A stretch of 64,000 nt of DNA from Longimycelium tulufanense (GCF_014645795.1 NZ_BMMK01000015.1:62001-126000); one strand, 5' to 3'; positions 1-9,103 are shown, counted from the stretch's first letter. The notes: a model not told the origin generated them from the sequence alone. A program made the numbers and translations.

Positions 1-337
1 TGACGACTACGTGGACCAACTGGTGGCGCTGGCCGCCGAGGCCGTCCGCGAGTACGTCCAGGTGGAGAACGTCGACCTCACCGGCACCTTGCTCGTCACC
101 TCAAGGCCCACCCCGGACTTCGCCATCCAACTGGCGCAACGTCTCGGCGTACCCGAGGAGTCCGCCCTCACCGCGACGGGGGTCGAGGGCGACCCGCACT
201 CCTCGGCACTGACCTTCGCCTACGAGGAGGCGGTTGCCAGCGGACAAGTGCGTGCGCACGAACAACTGTTGTTCGTCGCCGCCGGGGCCGGGATGACCAC
301 GGCGTGTGCCCTCTACCGTCCGGAGCCGCAGAGCTGA
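1..337 (+). CDS. beta-ketoacyl-ACP synthase III / OleA-like ketosynthase, C-terminal part (cut by window edge)
   Basis: The reading frame is open from the first base, so the start lies outside the window; only about 111 C-terminal residues are seen. The end, GAGMTTACALYRPEPQS, is the glycine-rich closing strand of KASIII/thiolase-fold enzymes, and the region just before it (VRAHEQLLFVAAGAG) is typical of FabH/OleA proteins. In beta-lactone and olefin pathways this enzyme carries out head-to-head Claisen condensation of two acyl-CoAs to a 2-alkyl-3-ketoacid. The stop overlaps the next start by one base (TGATG), so it belongs to the same operon as the OleC/OleD-like genes. By position it corresponds to lstB of the lipstatin operon, but the active-site residues are outside the window. 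Confidence 0.8.
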   Translation, partial: DDYVDQLVALAAEAVREYVQVENVDLTGTLLVTSRPTPDFAIQLAQRLGVPEESALTATGVEGDPHSSALTFAYEEAVASGQVRAHEQLLFVAAGAGMTTACALYRPEPQS

Positions 338-2307
338 TGACCGAGGCCACACAAGACTCGAGCAGCGAGTTAGCCATTCCGGAACGGCTGCGACGTCACG
401 CACGGGAACTACCTGACAAGAAAGCCCTCATCTACGCCGACGGGGAGCGCGGAGGACGTGTGGTGTACAGCCACCGCACCTATCGCGAGATCGACCATGA
501 GTCGGACGCCTACGCCGCGGGGTTTTCCGACCTCGGCATAGGTCAGGGCACGAAGACCATCCTCATGCTTCGCCCGGCCCCCGAACTGTTCGCGGTTGTT
601 TTCGGGCTACTGAAGATCGGTGCCGTCCCGGTGATGGTTGATCCGGGCATGGGTGTCCGTCGGATGCTGCACTGCTACCGGACCGTCGGGGCCGAAGCAT
701 TCATCGGGATTCCCGAGGCACACGCGGTCCGCGTCCTCAACCGGACCACGTTCTCCTCGGTCAAGGTGAACGTGACCGCGGGATCGCGGTGGTTCTGGAA
801 CGGTCCGAGCCTTCGCGACCTGGCGGCCCGACGGTGCACACCGCCCTACACCGCGATGGTTCCGGATGACCTACTCGCGATCAACTTCACCACCGGCTCC
901 ACCGGTGCGCCGAAGGGGGTGGAATACACCCACGGCATGCTCGACGCGATGCTTCGGCAGATCATCGATACACACGGACACGGAAGCGATCACGTCTCGC
1001 TGGTGACACTCCCGCTGTTCGGGATCTTCGATCTGCTCCTCGGCGCCACCGCGGTCCTTCCCCCGGTGAACCCCACCAAGGTCGCCAAGGCGGACCCGCA
1101 GGTGCTCGTGGAGGCGATCAACCGCTTCGGGGTCAGCACGATGTTCGCCTCGCCCGCGCTGCTCGCCCGACTCAGCAGTCACACGCGTGACAACGGGCTT
1201 CAGCTCTCCAACCTGCGTTGCGTGGTGTCCGGTGGAGCACCGGTGGACGACGCGATCGTGGCCTCGATGCTCGAGACGTTGGGACCACCCGTCAACAACA
1301 GGTTCTTCGCCACCTACGGGGCAACTGAGGCATTGCCGATCGCAGCCATCGACGCCGCGGAGATCGTGGCCGGGACGCGGGTGAAAACACACGAGGGCAG
1401 TGGGACGTGTGTTGGTCGACCCGTCACGGGCGTGGAGGCCACGGTTGTCCGGGTCACCGAGGATCCGCTACCCGAGTGGTCGGACGGCTTGGTCGTCGAC
1501 CGCGGAGAGGTGGGGGAGATCACCCTCTCCGGTTCCTCGGTGAGCCGCCGGTACCACGCTCCGCTGCATGCGAACGCCTTCGCCAAGATCCGACAGGGAG
1601 ACCGGGTCTGGCATCGCACCGGCGACCTCGGTTGGATCGACGAAGACAACCGCATCTGGTTCTGCGGGCGGAAAAGCGAACGAGTATATACCGTTTCTGG
1701 GCCACTGGATACGGCTCGCTGTGAAGGCATCCTCAATGCGCACCCCGATGTGCACCGGACCGCGCTCGTCGGGATTGGTGAGCGACAACGCCAAACCCCG
1801 GTGATCTGTGTGGAGCTTCGCCCGGAGCTGTCGGACGACGAACAGCGCCGGGTCCGGCGTGAGCTGCGTGCGATCGCGCAACGCCATGCCATGACGAGTG
1901 GGATCGACCACTTCCTGTTCCCGCCGAAGTTCCCGGTCGACATCCGGCACAATGCGAAGATCAACCGACGTGCGCTGGCTTCGTGGGCGGAGCGCCAGAT
2001 CTCGCCGGCAGGGCGATCCACCAGGCGGGACCGGGTTCTCTGTGCCGTGCCTGTCGCCGGCTGGCTGTTCCTGCTCTACGGCGTGGTTCGCCCGTACCGG
2101 GCGCCGTTGCTGCGGAAGCTGTTCTGGGTTGATGCGTTCCTGAGTGTGATCGTTCATTCAGCACAGATTCCACTGGCGTTGCGTCGTGCGAGAAAGGCCG
2201 GATTCACCAGGACATCCGTGGTGTGGCGGACGCTGCTGTACGGAGCAACGTGGTGGAGGAGCCTCCCACCGCGCGCCGACTCCGGGCGGAAGGGGGAACA
2301 CGGATGA
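337..2307 (+). CDS. lstC: OleC/LstC-like AMP-dependent beta-lactone synthetase
   Basis: Adenylate-forming enzyme of 656 aa. Visible motifs are the P-loop TTGSTGAPKG near residue 184, YGATEALP near 326, RTGDLGWID near 427 and the hinge GRKSERV near 443. In the OleC family the enzyme activates a 2-alkyl-3-hydroxyacid with ATP and closes it to a beta-lactone. ATG 337 is chosen because it overlaps the upstream stop (TGATG); a further in-frame start at 304 would overlap the previous gene by 34 bases. The C-terminus carries an extra hydrophobic and basic stretch of about 90 residues (WLFLLYGVVRPYR...), suggesting membrane association. The stop overlaps the next start (ATGA). Family assignment rests on gene order with an OleA-like and an OleD-like neighbour. 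Confidence 0.88.
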   Translation: MTEATQDSSSELAIPERLRRHARELPDKKALIYADGERGGRVVYSHRTYREIDHESDAYAAGFSDLGIGQGTKTILMLRPAPELFAVVFGLLKIGAVPVMVDPGMGVRRMLHCYRTVGAEAFIGIPEAHAVRVLNRTTFSSVKVNVTAGSRWFWNGPSLRDLAARRCTPPYTAMVPDDLLAINFTTGSTGAPKGVEYTHGMLDAMLRQIIDTHGHGSDHVSLVTLPLFGIFDLLLGATAVLPPVNPTKVAKADPQVLVEAINRFGVSTMFASPALLARLSSHTRDNGLQLSNLRCVVSGGAPVDDAIVASMLETLGPPVNNRFFATYGATEALPIAAIDAAEIVAGTRVKTHEGSGTCVGRPVTGVEATVVRVTEDPLPEWSDGLVVDRGEVGEITLSGSSVSRRYHAPLHANAFAKIRQGDRVWHRTGDLGWIDEDNRIWFCGRKSERVYTVSGPLDTARCEGILNAHPDVHRTALVGIGERQRQTPVICVELRPELSDDEQRRVRRELRAIAQRHAMTSGIDHFLFPPKFPVDIRHNAKINRRALASWAERQISPAGRSTRRDRVLCAVPVAGWLFLLYGVVRPYRAPLLRKLFWVDAFLSVIVHSAQIPLALRRARKAGFTRTSVVWRTLLYGATWWRSLPPRADSGRKGEHG

Positions 2308-3335
2308 GGGTGCTGGTGACAGGTGCCTCCGGCTTCCTCGGTAGCCACATCGTCGACGAGTGCCTGCAGGCCGGTCACCAGGTGCGGGCCCTGGTGAAGC
2401 GTTCCAGTGACCGTAGCTATCTCAGCACCCTGCGCGATGTCGAACTCCATTACGGCGACCTCACCGATCCGGTCGCCGTACGTGAGGCAACCCGAGGTGT
2501 CTCCGTCGTCCATCACAGTGCGGCCCGGGTCACGGACTACGGAAGCAGAAGACAGTTCTGGGACACCAACGTTCTGGGAACCCGCCTGTTGTTGAACGCC
2601 GCTCGCGACAACGGGGTGCGCACGTTCGTCTTCGTCAGTACGCCCAGCGCCGTCATGACCGGCGGAGATCAGTTGGACATCACCGAGGACCAGCCGTATC
2701 CGCAGCGGCACCTCAACCTGTACTCCGAGACCAAGGCTGCGGCCGAGCGCATCGTGCTCCAGGCCAACGACACCGGGTTCAGGACCTGTGCCATTCGGCC
2801 TCGCGGCGTCTGGGGACCGCGCGACTGGCACGGCTTCATGCCGCGGCTCGTCGCCAAGATGCGGGCCGGACGGCTCCCCGACCTCTCGGGTGGACGAAAG
2901 GTCCTGACGTCGTTGTGCCACTGCCGCAACGCCGCACTGGGCTGTGTCCAGGCCGCCGAGTCGGAACAGGTGGGTGGCAGGGCCTACTTCGTTGCCGACC
3001 GCGAGCGGACCGACGTGTGGGCACTGCTGGCTGAGGTGGCCCGGATGTTTTGTTGCACGCCGCCGAACCGGCGCGTCCCACCCCTGCTTGTCAACACCTT
3101 CGTTGAACTTGTCGAGCTGGTGTGGCGGGTGCCCTACATCGCCCACCGGTACTCGCCGCCGCTGTCCCGCTATTCGCTCGCTCTCCTGACGCGCTCGACC
3201 ACCTACGACACCTCGGCCGCGGAACGGGACTTCGGTTACCGCCCGGTGGTCTCACAGGAAGCCGGGCTGCGGGAGCTGGTGCGGTGGGTGGCCGACATCG
3301 GCGGCGTCGACCGGTTCACCCAGTACGTGAGGTGA
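2304..3335 (+). CDS. lstD: OleD/LstD-like NAD(P)-dependent 3-ketoacid reductase (extended SDR, 3-beta-HSD family)
   Basis: A 343-aa extended short-chain dehydrogenase. The Rossmann motif GASGFLG is at residues 7-13 and the catalytic YxxxK is Y140/K144 (YSETK). LstD and OleD reduce the 2-alkyl-3-ketoacid produced by the ketosynthase to the 3-hydroxyacid that the OleC-type enzyme lactonises. ATG 2304 starts directly at MRVLVTGASG and overlaps the upstream stop by 4 bases (ATGA), indicating translational coupling; longer in-frame starts back to 2223 would place 27 unlike residues before the Rossmann fold. Four bases separate the stop from the NRPS start. Confidence 0.88.
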   Translation: MRVLVTGASGFLGSHIVDECLQAGHQVRALVKRSSDRSYLSTLRDVELHYGDLTDPVAVREATRGVSVVHHSAARVTDYGSRRQFWDTNVLGTRLLLNAARDNGVRTFVFVSTPSAVMTGGDQLDITEDQPYPQRHLNLYSETKAAAERIVLQANDTGFRTCAIRPRGVWGPRDWHGFMPRLVAKMRAGRLPDLSGGRKVLTSLCHCRNAALGCVQAAESEQVGGRAYFVADRERTDVWALLAEVARMFCCTPPNRRVPPLLVNTFVELVELVWRVPYIAHRYSPPLSRYSLALLTRSTTYDTSAAERDFGYRPVVSQEAGLRELVRWVADIGGVDRFTQYVR

Positions 3336-3339
3336 CGCG

Positions 3340-6300
3340 ATGAGCCAGACGACCAACGAGAACCAGACGTCCGCGGCCTTCCGGCGGCCGATCTCCCCGA
3401 CCGAGCGGCTCTACCTGGCCGGCGAGGCACTCACCCCACCGTTCGCCCTACAGGTCGTCATCGAGGGGGAGGGCAGGCTCGACCCCGAGGCGTTGACCCA
3501 CGCCGTGGCCCGCACCGCGGAGGCGTGCCCCGGCACCCGACTCGTCCGGCGAGGCCGACTGTGGGTGGACAGTGGTTCTCCGCCGCCGGTCCGGGTGGTG
3601 GACGGTGCGCTGCTCGACCGTACGAGCCTGGTCGGGGTGCCGGCCCTGGGGCGACGGTTGGACCCCCTCGCCGGACCCACCTGCGAGGTACTGCTGCTGG
3701 ACGGAGACCCACACACCGTGGTGTTCCGCGCGTTCCACGGCGTGATGGACGGAAGGGGAGTGCTCACGTGGATGTCGGACGTGTTCCGCGTCCTGCGCGG
3801 TGCGCAACCCGTGGGTGCGATGTCACCGACGACCGATCAGACCATGGTCTCGCGCCTGGCGGCCCCAGGCCGGCGACCCCGGCTCCGCTTCCGCTGGCCA
3901 TCACCACTGGGCGGCAACGGAACCCGCGCCCCCGGGATGATGTGGCGGCGGCGTCCCGTCGACGGGCACCATCCCGGGCTGGTCGCCCGGCTGGCCTCCG
4001 CGGTCGCCGAGCTGGCGCCCGGGCCGGCGTGCCGGGTCATGGTGCCGGTGGACCTGCGCCGGCACGACCCCGGCCTGGCCTCCACCGCGAACCTCACCCT
4101 ACCGATCTTCCTCGACGCGCGCCGGGGAGAGACATGGGAGCAGATCCACGAGCGGCTACTCGCGGCACTCGCGGAGCATCAGGAGGTCACCTGGGGCGGG
4201 GCCGAGCGGCTCGTCCCCGCGTTGCCCCTCGTCGCCGTACGCGCGATGGTGGGTGCACTCGGCGCGTGCTCGACGTTGCGTGGCCGCTACGCAATGTCGG
4301 CGATCGTCTCCCACCTCGGAAAGGTTGACCGCACCGAGTTCCGTACCGACTCGTTCCGGCCGACAACCGTCTACGCCCTTCCAGTGCACGACCCGGTCAC
4401 GCCGGTGTCGCTCGCCGCGGTGGAGTGTGGTGACCGGACGGAGTTGATCCTCGCCTGTCGCGGCGACATGCAGGTGGCCCGACGAGCCGAGGGGTTCCTG
4501 GATCATCTCGAGGAGAGCCTGCACCGGAACACGGCGCGGACGTGGAGCGGGAACGACACGACGACCGCGCTTCCTACCGGGCTGACCGTCACCGGCCTGT
4601 TCCGTGAACAGGTCGCACGCACACCGGATGCGGTGGCGCTCACTGATCCCGACCGGACATTGACCTATGCCGAGCTGGACCGGAGCTCCGACGCGGTCGC
4701 GCACGAGCTGATCAGCAGGGGAGTAGGCGCGGGACACGTCGTCGGGCTCCTCGCGGAGCGGACCACCGCGGCCATCGTCGGAATCTGGGGCGTGCTCAAA
4801 GCGGGTGCGGCCTTCGTTCCGGTCGACCCGAACCATCCCGACCGCAGGATCACCGACGTCCTCGACGACGCCAAGGTCGTGTTCTGCCTGGTGACACAGC
4901 AATATCGGGGACGTGTTCCGTCCGGACAGGGCTGCACGCCGATTGTGCTGGAGGACCTGCCAGCCTCCGCCCCCATACCCGACGACACCGTGACTCCGAC
5001 GGATCTCGCCTACGTCATCTACACCTCGGGCTCTACCGGCAAGCCTAAGGGAGTGCAGATCGAACACCGGAACCTGGTCAACTACGTGCTGTGGGCGCGC
5101 CGATTTTTCGGCGTGGACACCACGATGAGGTTCGGTGTCATCGGGTCGTTCGCCTTCGACGGGACATGGCACTCGGTTTTCGTCCCGCTGGTCTCGGGCG
5201 GCAGCGTGGCCCTGGCACCGGGGCACCTCAACCACGTGAAACTGCGCGACCTTCTTGACCGCTCGGAAGCGAACGCGCTTCTGGTGACCGTGACGCACCT
5301 CGATCTGATCCTGCGGCTCGGTTTCACATCGCGCGGTGTTCGCATCGTGGCCGTCGGAGGCGAGCAACTCCGGGGAACGATCGCCGCCCGTGCACAAGAG
5401 GCGTTCGGCCCGGACTGCCGCATCGTCAACGTCTACGGCCCCACCGAGGCCACAATCGTTTGCACAGCACATGTTTTCGACCCGGAGCGGGACGCCACGT
5501 CGGCGGTGGTACCCATCGGAGTCCCCGTCGACAACATGAGGGTCTTCCTCCTCGACCCCGACCACCGGCACGTTGCCGAGGGTGAGGTGGGGGAGATCCA
5601 CCTGGCCGGAGCACAGCTCGCCCGGGGTTACCTGGGGCGGACCGACCTCGACCGGACATGTTTCGTGCGGCTCGCCGACGGGACCCGCGTCTACCGCACC
5701 GGAGACCTGGCCACGCTGTTGCCCACCGGTGTGCTGGAGTTCGTGGGCCGGGTCGACGACCAGGTGAAGATCCGGGGGCACCGGATCGAGCCCGCCGAGG
5801 TGGAGTCCGTACTGGCCGAGCACCCCGGGGTGCGGGGTGCGCTGGTGGTGGCACGTGGGCACGGTCGGGAGAAGGCCCTGTGGGCCTATGTCGTCGCCGA
5901 GCCGGAGTTCTCGGTGCGGCAGGCTCGCGAGTACCTGGTGGAACGGCTCCCGGACTACATGGTGCCGTCGGCGATCTGCCTGGTTCCGGAGTTTCCGACC
6001 ACGATCAACGGCAAGGTGGACGTTGCGGCACTGCCGGAGGCGGCTCCGGACCAGGAGCAGGCTGCCGCCGATGCCGTGGAGCGGGACGAGGTGACCGGGG
6101 CGGTCTCCCACATCTGGGCCGATCTGCTGTCGGTCGAGGACACGGGGCTCGACGACAACAGCGACTTCCATCGATTGGGTGGGGACTCCCTTGCGTTGGT
6201 GGAGATGTTCGCCGCCGTGGCACGCACGGTGGTCGGCCCCGCCGGGGAGGCGGCGTTCATGTCGGATCTGCAGCACGTGATCCGCAACCCCACCCTCGGC

Positions 6301-6357
6301 CAGGTATGCCATGCCGCTCGGCGCGCCATATCGACAACGAAGGGACGGCCCGCGTGA
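3340..6357 (+). CDS. lstE: Single-module NRPS (condensation-like, adenylation, carrier), LstE-like
   Basis: A 1005-aa protein with three domains: an acyltransferase/condensation-like domain (about 1-410), an adenylation domain (about 425-900) and a carrier domain (about 915-1000). The HHxxxDG motif appears as FHGVMDG (132-138), keeping the catalytic His133 and Asp137. A-domain motifs are YTSGSTGKPKG (561), NVYGPTEAT (697), YRTGDLA, GRVDDQVKIRGHR (803) and TINGKVD (Lys892). The phosphopantetheine site is LGGDSL with Ser950. There is no thioesterase or second module. In lipstatin biosynthesis LstE attaches an amino acid to the beta-hydroxyl of the lactone chain; the same role is inferred here. 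My hand-derived specificity code (D-G-H-T-V-V-V-I-V-K) does not match the common Leu or Val codes that I know, so the amino acid is unassigned. Confidence 0.9.
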   Translation: MSQTTNENQTSAAFRRPISPTERLYLAGEALTPPFALQVVIEGEGRLDPEALTHAVARTAEACPGTRLVRRGRLWVDSGSPPPVRVVDGALLDRTSLVGVPALGRRLDPLAGPTCEVLLLDGDPHTVVFRAFHGVMDGRGVLTWMSDVFRVLRGAQPVGAMSPTTDQTMVSRLAAPGRRPRLRFRWPSPLGGNGTRAPGMMWRRRPVDGHHPGLVARLASAVAELAPGPACRVMVPVDLRRHDPGLASTANLTLPIFLDARRGETWEQIHERLLAALAEHQEVTWGGAERLVPALPLVAVRAMVGALGACSTLRGRYAMSAIVSHLGKVDRTEFRTDSFRPTTVYALPVHDPVTPVSLAAVECGDRTELILACRGDMQVARRAEGFLDHLEESLHRNTARTWSGNDTTTALPTGLTVTGLFREQVARTPDAVALTDPDRTLTYAELDRSSDAVAHELISRGVGAGHVVGLLAERTTAAIVGIWGVLKAGAAFVPVDPNHPDRRITDVLDDAKVVFCLVTQQYRGRVPSGQGCTPIVLEDLPASAPIPDDTVTPTDLAYVIYTSGSTGKPKGVQIEHRNLVNYVLWARRFFGVDTTMRFGVIGSFAFDGTWHSVFVPLVSGGSVALAPGHLNHVKLRDLLDRSEANALLVTVTHLDLILRLGFTSRGVRIVAVGGEQLRGTIAARAQEAFGPDCRIVNVYGPTEATIVCTAHVFDPERDATSAVVPIGVPVDNMRVFLLDPDHRHVAEGEVGEIHLAGAQLARGYLGRTDLDRTCFVRLADGTRVYRTGDLATLLPTGVLEFVGRVDDQVKIRGHRIEPAEVESVLAEHPGVRGALVVARGHGREKALWAYVVAEPEFSVRQAREYLVERLPDYMVPSAICLVPEFPTTINGKVDVAALPEAAPDQEQAAADAVERDEVTGAVSHIWADLLSVEDTGLDDNSDFHRLGGDSLALVEMFAAVARTVVGPAGEAAFMSDLQHVIRNPTLGQVCHAARRAISTTKGRPA

Positions 6358-7052
6358 TCTTCGTCGGGCAGGGTGCGTTGCTGTGGCGCGCCGTGCGGTT
6401 TGCCGACAGCAGGGGGTATCCGGTTGATCTCGTGGTGAGCAATGACCGGCAGGTGGAACGCGACGGAGCCGGCTACTCAGTGGCGGTGACCGGCAACGTG
6501 AACGATGCGGCGGGGACGATGGTCGACCGAAGCAGCGACGGCCTGGTGTGGTCCATCAACAACCCGATGATCTTCCGGGCACCGGTGCTGGAATCGGGGT
6601 TGCGGGTCTACAACGTCCACAACGGACCCCTACCCGCCTACCGAGGGCTTCCATCGATTGCGATGATCTTCGCCATCCTGAACGGGGAGACCGGGTACGG
6701 CGCAACACTGCACGAGGTGGACGCCGGGATCGACACGGGCCAAGTAGTCGCTACGACGACGTACCCGATTTCCTCGGCGGCGACCTACTACGAGGTGATG
6801 TCCCAAGGGCTTCGGGCCTGCCAGCGCCTCTTCGAGGAGAATCTGGACGCCGTTGCCACGGGCACGGTCGCCCCGAGGACCTTGAACCAGTCGACCAGCG
6901 GCTACTACGGGATGGCCCAGCTCGGGGAGATGCATCGTTTTGTCGATCACCCCAACTTCGCAAGGGCGACCGAACTCGGCTTCTACGGCCCATATTTCCC
7001 CGAGGTGCAATCCGCACTCGCTGACCTCCACGCCCCGACGACACAATCCTGA
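6354..7052 (+). CDS. lstF: N10-formyltetrahydrofolate-dependent formyltransferase, LstF-like
   Basis: A 232-aa protein of the methionyl-tRNA formyltransferase fold. The catalytic triad is visible: Asn87 and His89 in YNVHNGPLPAYRG, and Asp123 in HEVDAGIDTGQVV. It is shorter than Fmt (about 310 aa) and lacks the C-terminal tRNA-binding domain, as expected for a small-molecule formyltransferase. LstF formylates the amino group of the amino-acid side arm in lipstatin; here it would act on the product loaded by the upstream NRPS. The GTG start at 6354 overlaps the NRPS stop by 4 bases (GTGA). It is the last gene of the operon; a convergent yidC-like gene ends 21 bases beyond. Confidence 0.88.
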   Translation: MIFVGQGALLWRAVRFADSRGYPVDLVVSNDRQVERDGAGYSVAVTGNVNDAAGTMVDRSSDGLVWSINNPMIFRAPVLESGLRVYNVHNGPLPAYRGLPSIAMIFAILNGETGYGATLHEVDAGIDTGQVVATTTYPISSAATYYEVMSQGLRACQRLFEENLDAVATGTVAPRTLNQSTSGYYGMAQLGEMHRFVDHPNFARATELGFYGPYFPEVQSALADLHAPTTQS

Positions 7053-7073
7053 AGGGCCAGGACATTCGGATGT

Positions 7074-7823
7074 TCACGTGGACCGGGAGGCGTCGCGCTG
7101 TCGATCTTCCGGTGCTGGAGCCGGGCTGAACAGCATCCGCTCCACGAGGGTCCAGGTTGTCGTGGTGAGCAGGTAGACCCCGGCGGCCAGCGGGATCACC
7201 CCCGCGGCAAGGACGGTGCCGTAGGGCAACCAGCGAAGGAGTGCCAACCCCGGAACCTGGGTGCCCGAGTGTTGCATCAGTCGGGCCTGCCGCCGCGACG
7301 ACAGCCAAGCCGTCACGGCGAGCAGGGCGAACAGCAGGAGGAAGACTCCGCCGCCGCCCACGGCGCCGTCGCGCAACAGCTCGAACCAGTGTTGGCTCAG
7401 CGGTACGCCGAACAGCTCCTGCCCGAGCAGGGTGTTCGGCGCACCGCTGATCGTCGGTGCGGAAAACAGCTGGTACATCAGCGTGAAGACCGGGACTGGG
7501 AGCAACATGGGGAGGCACCCGGCGTACATGCTGGTGCCGGACCGCTGGTAGAGCGCCGTCACCTCTTCGCGGAGACGGTGCGGATCTTTCTTGTGTCGTT
7601 CCTGCAGCTCGCGGACTTCCGGCATCCGTGCGGCCTTGGCGTCGCTGCCCCGGATGGCGGCCCTGCCCAATGGCAGGAGCAGGAGCCGCACGGCGGCGGT
7701 GAACAGGACGATGGCCGCCCCGGCGCCGGCCGGCCCGAGAAGCGGCTGGGTGAGATGAACGAGCGCGGTGACCAGGTGGTAGGCGCCGACGACCGGCGTT
7801 TCGAGAAGGGTGAACACGAGCAC
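7074..7823 (-). CDS. YidC/Oxa1-family membrane protein insertase (second-type copy)
   Basis: A 249-aa polytopic membrane protein with the YidC/Oxa1 core: an N-terminal transmembrane helix, the positively charged TM (LFTAAVRLLLLPLGRAAI), the cytoplasmic coiled segment MPEVRELQERHKKDPHRL, then MYAGCLPMLLPVPVFTLMYQ and further hydrophobic segments. The family inserts membrane proteins with or without SecYEG. It lacks the rnpA-rpmH surroundings of the housekeeping yidC, so it is probably an accessory copy. GTG 7823 is the start used. The upstream gene on the same strand encodes a DUF6412-like membrane protein, a pairing seen in other actinomycetes, so the two probably form one transcript. Confidence 0.85.
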   Translation of the reverse strand: MLVFTLLETPVVGAYHLVTALVHLTQPLLGPAGAGAAIVLFTAAVRLLLLPLGRAAIRGSDAKAARMPEVRELQERHKKDPHRLREEVTALYQRSGTSMYAGCLPMLLPVPVFTLMYQLFSAPTISGAPNTLLGQELFGVPLSQHWFELLRDGAVGGGGVFLLLFALLAVTAWLSSRRQARLMQHSGTQVPGLALLRWLPYGTVLAAGVIPLAAGVYLLTTTTWTLVERMLFSPAPAPEDRQRDASRST

Positions 7824-8001
7824 ACTCCGGCCTGGGAAAGAGAAATCGGGCAGGACTGGTGGCCGCGTGAAGCACTAGCGACTGTGTCGCACCGGCGAGG
7901 AGCCGACGAGCGGTCAGCGAGCAGACAGGCTGATGCCAGAACGGAGGGAAGACCAGACGCCCACCGAGGGCAGCTCTGGTGTACTCACGCGGCCTGGGTG
8001 C

Positions 8002-8295
8002 TCACCGAGGGAGCGCGGGCCGGGAGCGGCCCGGAGCACCGGGGTCGCGCTGGCGGAGGAAGGCGGCGCGGCGGGACCGCGCCCGCATCGCCGCGGCCCG
8101 TACCCGGGCCGGGACCGGGCTCGCCCCGAGCCGGACGACCCAGCCCTGGCAGACGGCCAGTACGACCAGCCCGGCGACCAGGAACGACGCCAGGGCCACC
8201 AGGTTGGCCGGGTTGCCGAGGGCCTCCACCGCGCCGGTGTAGAGGCCGGGGACGGCGACGACGAGCATCGTGCCGAAGCCGTTGAACGGTCGCAC
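8002..8295 (-). CDS. Small membrane protein, DUF6412-like
   Basis: A 97-aa protein with two hydrophobic stretches (MLVVAVPGLYTGAV and LVALASFLVAGLVVLAV) and a basic C-terminus (VRAAAMRARSRRAAFLR). The GTG start at 8295 is supported by a strong upstream Shine-Dalgarno sequence (GGAGAGGAGG, 5 bases before the GTG). The size, topology and position directly upstream of a YidC/Oxa1 gene match the DUF6412 family of actinomycetes, whose function is unknown. It may assist or be a client of the neighbouring insertase; that is inference from context. Confidence 0.65.
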   Translation of the reverse strand: MRPFNGFGTMLVVAVPGLYTGAVEALGNPANLVALASFLVAGLVVLAVCQGWVVRLGASPVPARVRAAAMRARSRRAAFLRQRDPGAPGRSRPALPR

Positions 8296-8572
8296 CGCAC
8301 CCTCCTCTCCTTCCCGGGGCCTCGCAGCCCCACCGTAATCGCTCGATGCTTGTCTCTGTTACGAGCCGCACGGTGACGAGGCGCACTCGGCGTTGTCCGA
8401 GCCCCAGCCCTTCGGCCTCAACAGCGGAGGGAAATTCTGCGGCATGGCTGGGCGGCAACCAACGACGGCTTTCTCGGGGCGGCCCCTCCCTGCGTATGGC
8501 CATCCCGGTTGGCCTCACCATCCCGCGCGCAAGGCGGACCACCCACATACCGGGCGAACACTCGGACTCGAG

Positions 8573-9046
8573 TCAACTGTCGGCCAGGGCTCCGATGTCC
8601 TCGTTCCAGAGTTGCGGCTGTTCGCGCACGAAGGTAGCCATCAGGTCGCGGCATGTCTCGTCATCGAGCACCGTCACCGCGACCCCGTGCCGGGCGAGCC
8701 ACTCGTGCTGTCCCGGAAACGTGTCCGCCTCACCCACGACCAGCCTGGGAATACCGAACTGCCGCACCAACCCTGCGCAATACCAGCACGGCGACAATGT
8801 GGTGACCATCGTGGTGTCCCGGTAGTGCGGGCGTCGCCCCGCCGCCCGGAACGCCGCGGTCTCGGCGTGCAGCGACGGATCACCATCCTGTACCCGCCGG
8901 TTTCGTCCGCGGCCGAGGAGCTCGCCACCTGGACCGAACAACGCCGCCCCTATCGGGATCCCGCCCTCCTGGTGGCCCGCGCGCGCCTCGGCCAGCGCGA
9001 CCCCGAGCATCTCCCGAAGCGTGGGCGACGGTTCGCGGCTCCGCAT
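8573..9046 (-). CDS. Nucleoside/cytosine deaminase family protein (zinc-dependent CDA fold)
   Basis: A 157-aa protein with the zinc site of the cytidine deaminase-like fold: His60 and catalytic Glu62 in SLHAETAAF, and Cys87/Cys90 in LSPCWYC. The N-terminal GGIPIGAALFGPGGELLGRGRN is typical of cytosine and guanine deaminases acting on free bases. The substrate (cytosine, guanine or another amino-heterocycle) cannot be fixed from sequence alone. It lies 57 bases downstream of the cysteine-dioxygenase-like gene on the same strand; the gap holds a GC-rich hairpin (CGGGCG at 9061, CGCCCG at 9078). Confidence 0.83.
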   Translation of the reverse strand: MRSREPSPTLREMLGVALAEARAGHQEGGIPIGAALFGPGGELLGRGRNRRVQDGDPSLHAETAAFRAAGRRPHYRDTTMVTTLSPCWYCAGLVRQFGIPRLVVGEADTFPGQHEWLARHGVAVTVLDDETCRDLMATFVREQPQLWNEDIGALADS

Positions 9047-9103
9047 GCCCGTGAGTATGACGGGCGCCGCAGCCCGACGCCCGGTGGACCCGGCGCCAAC
9101 TCC

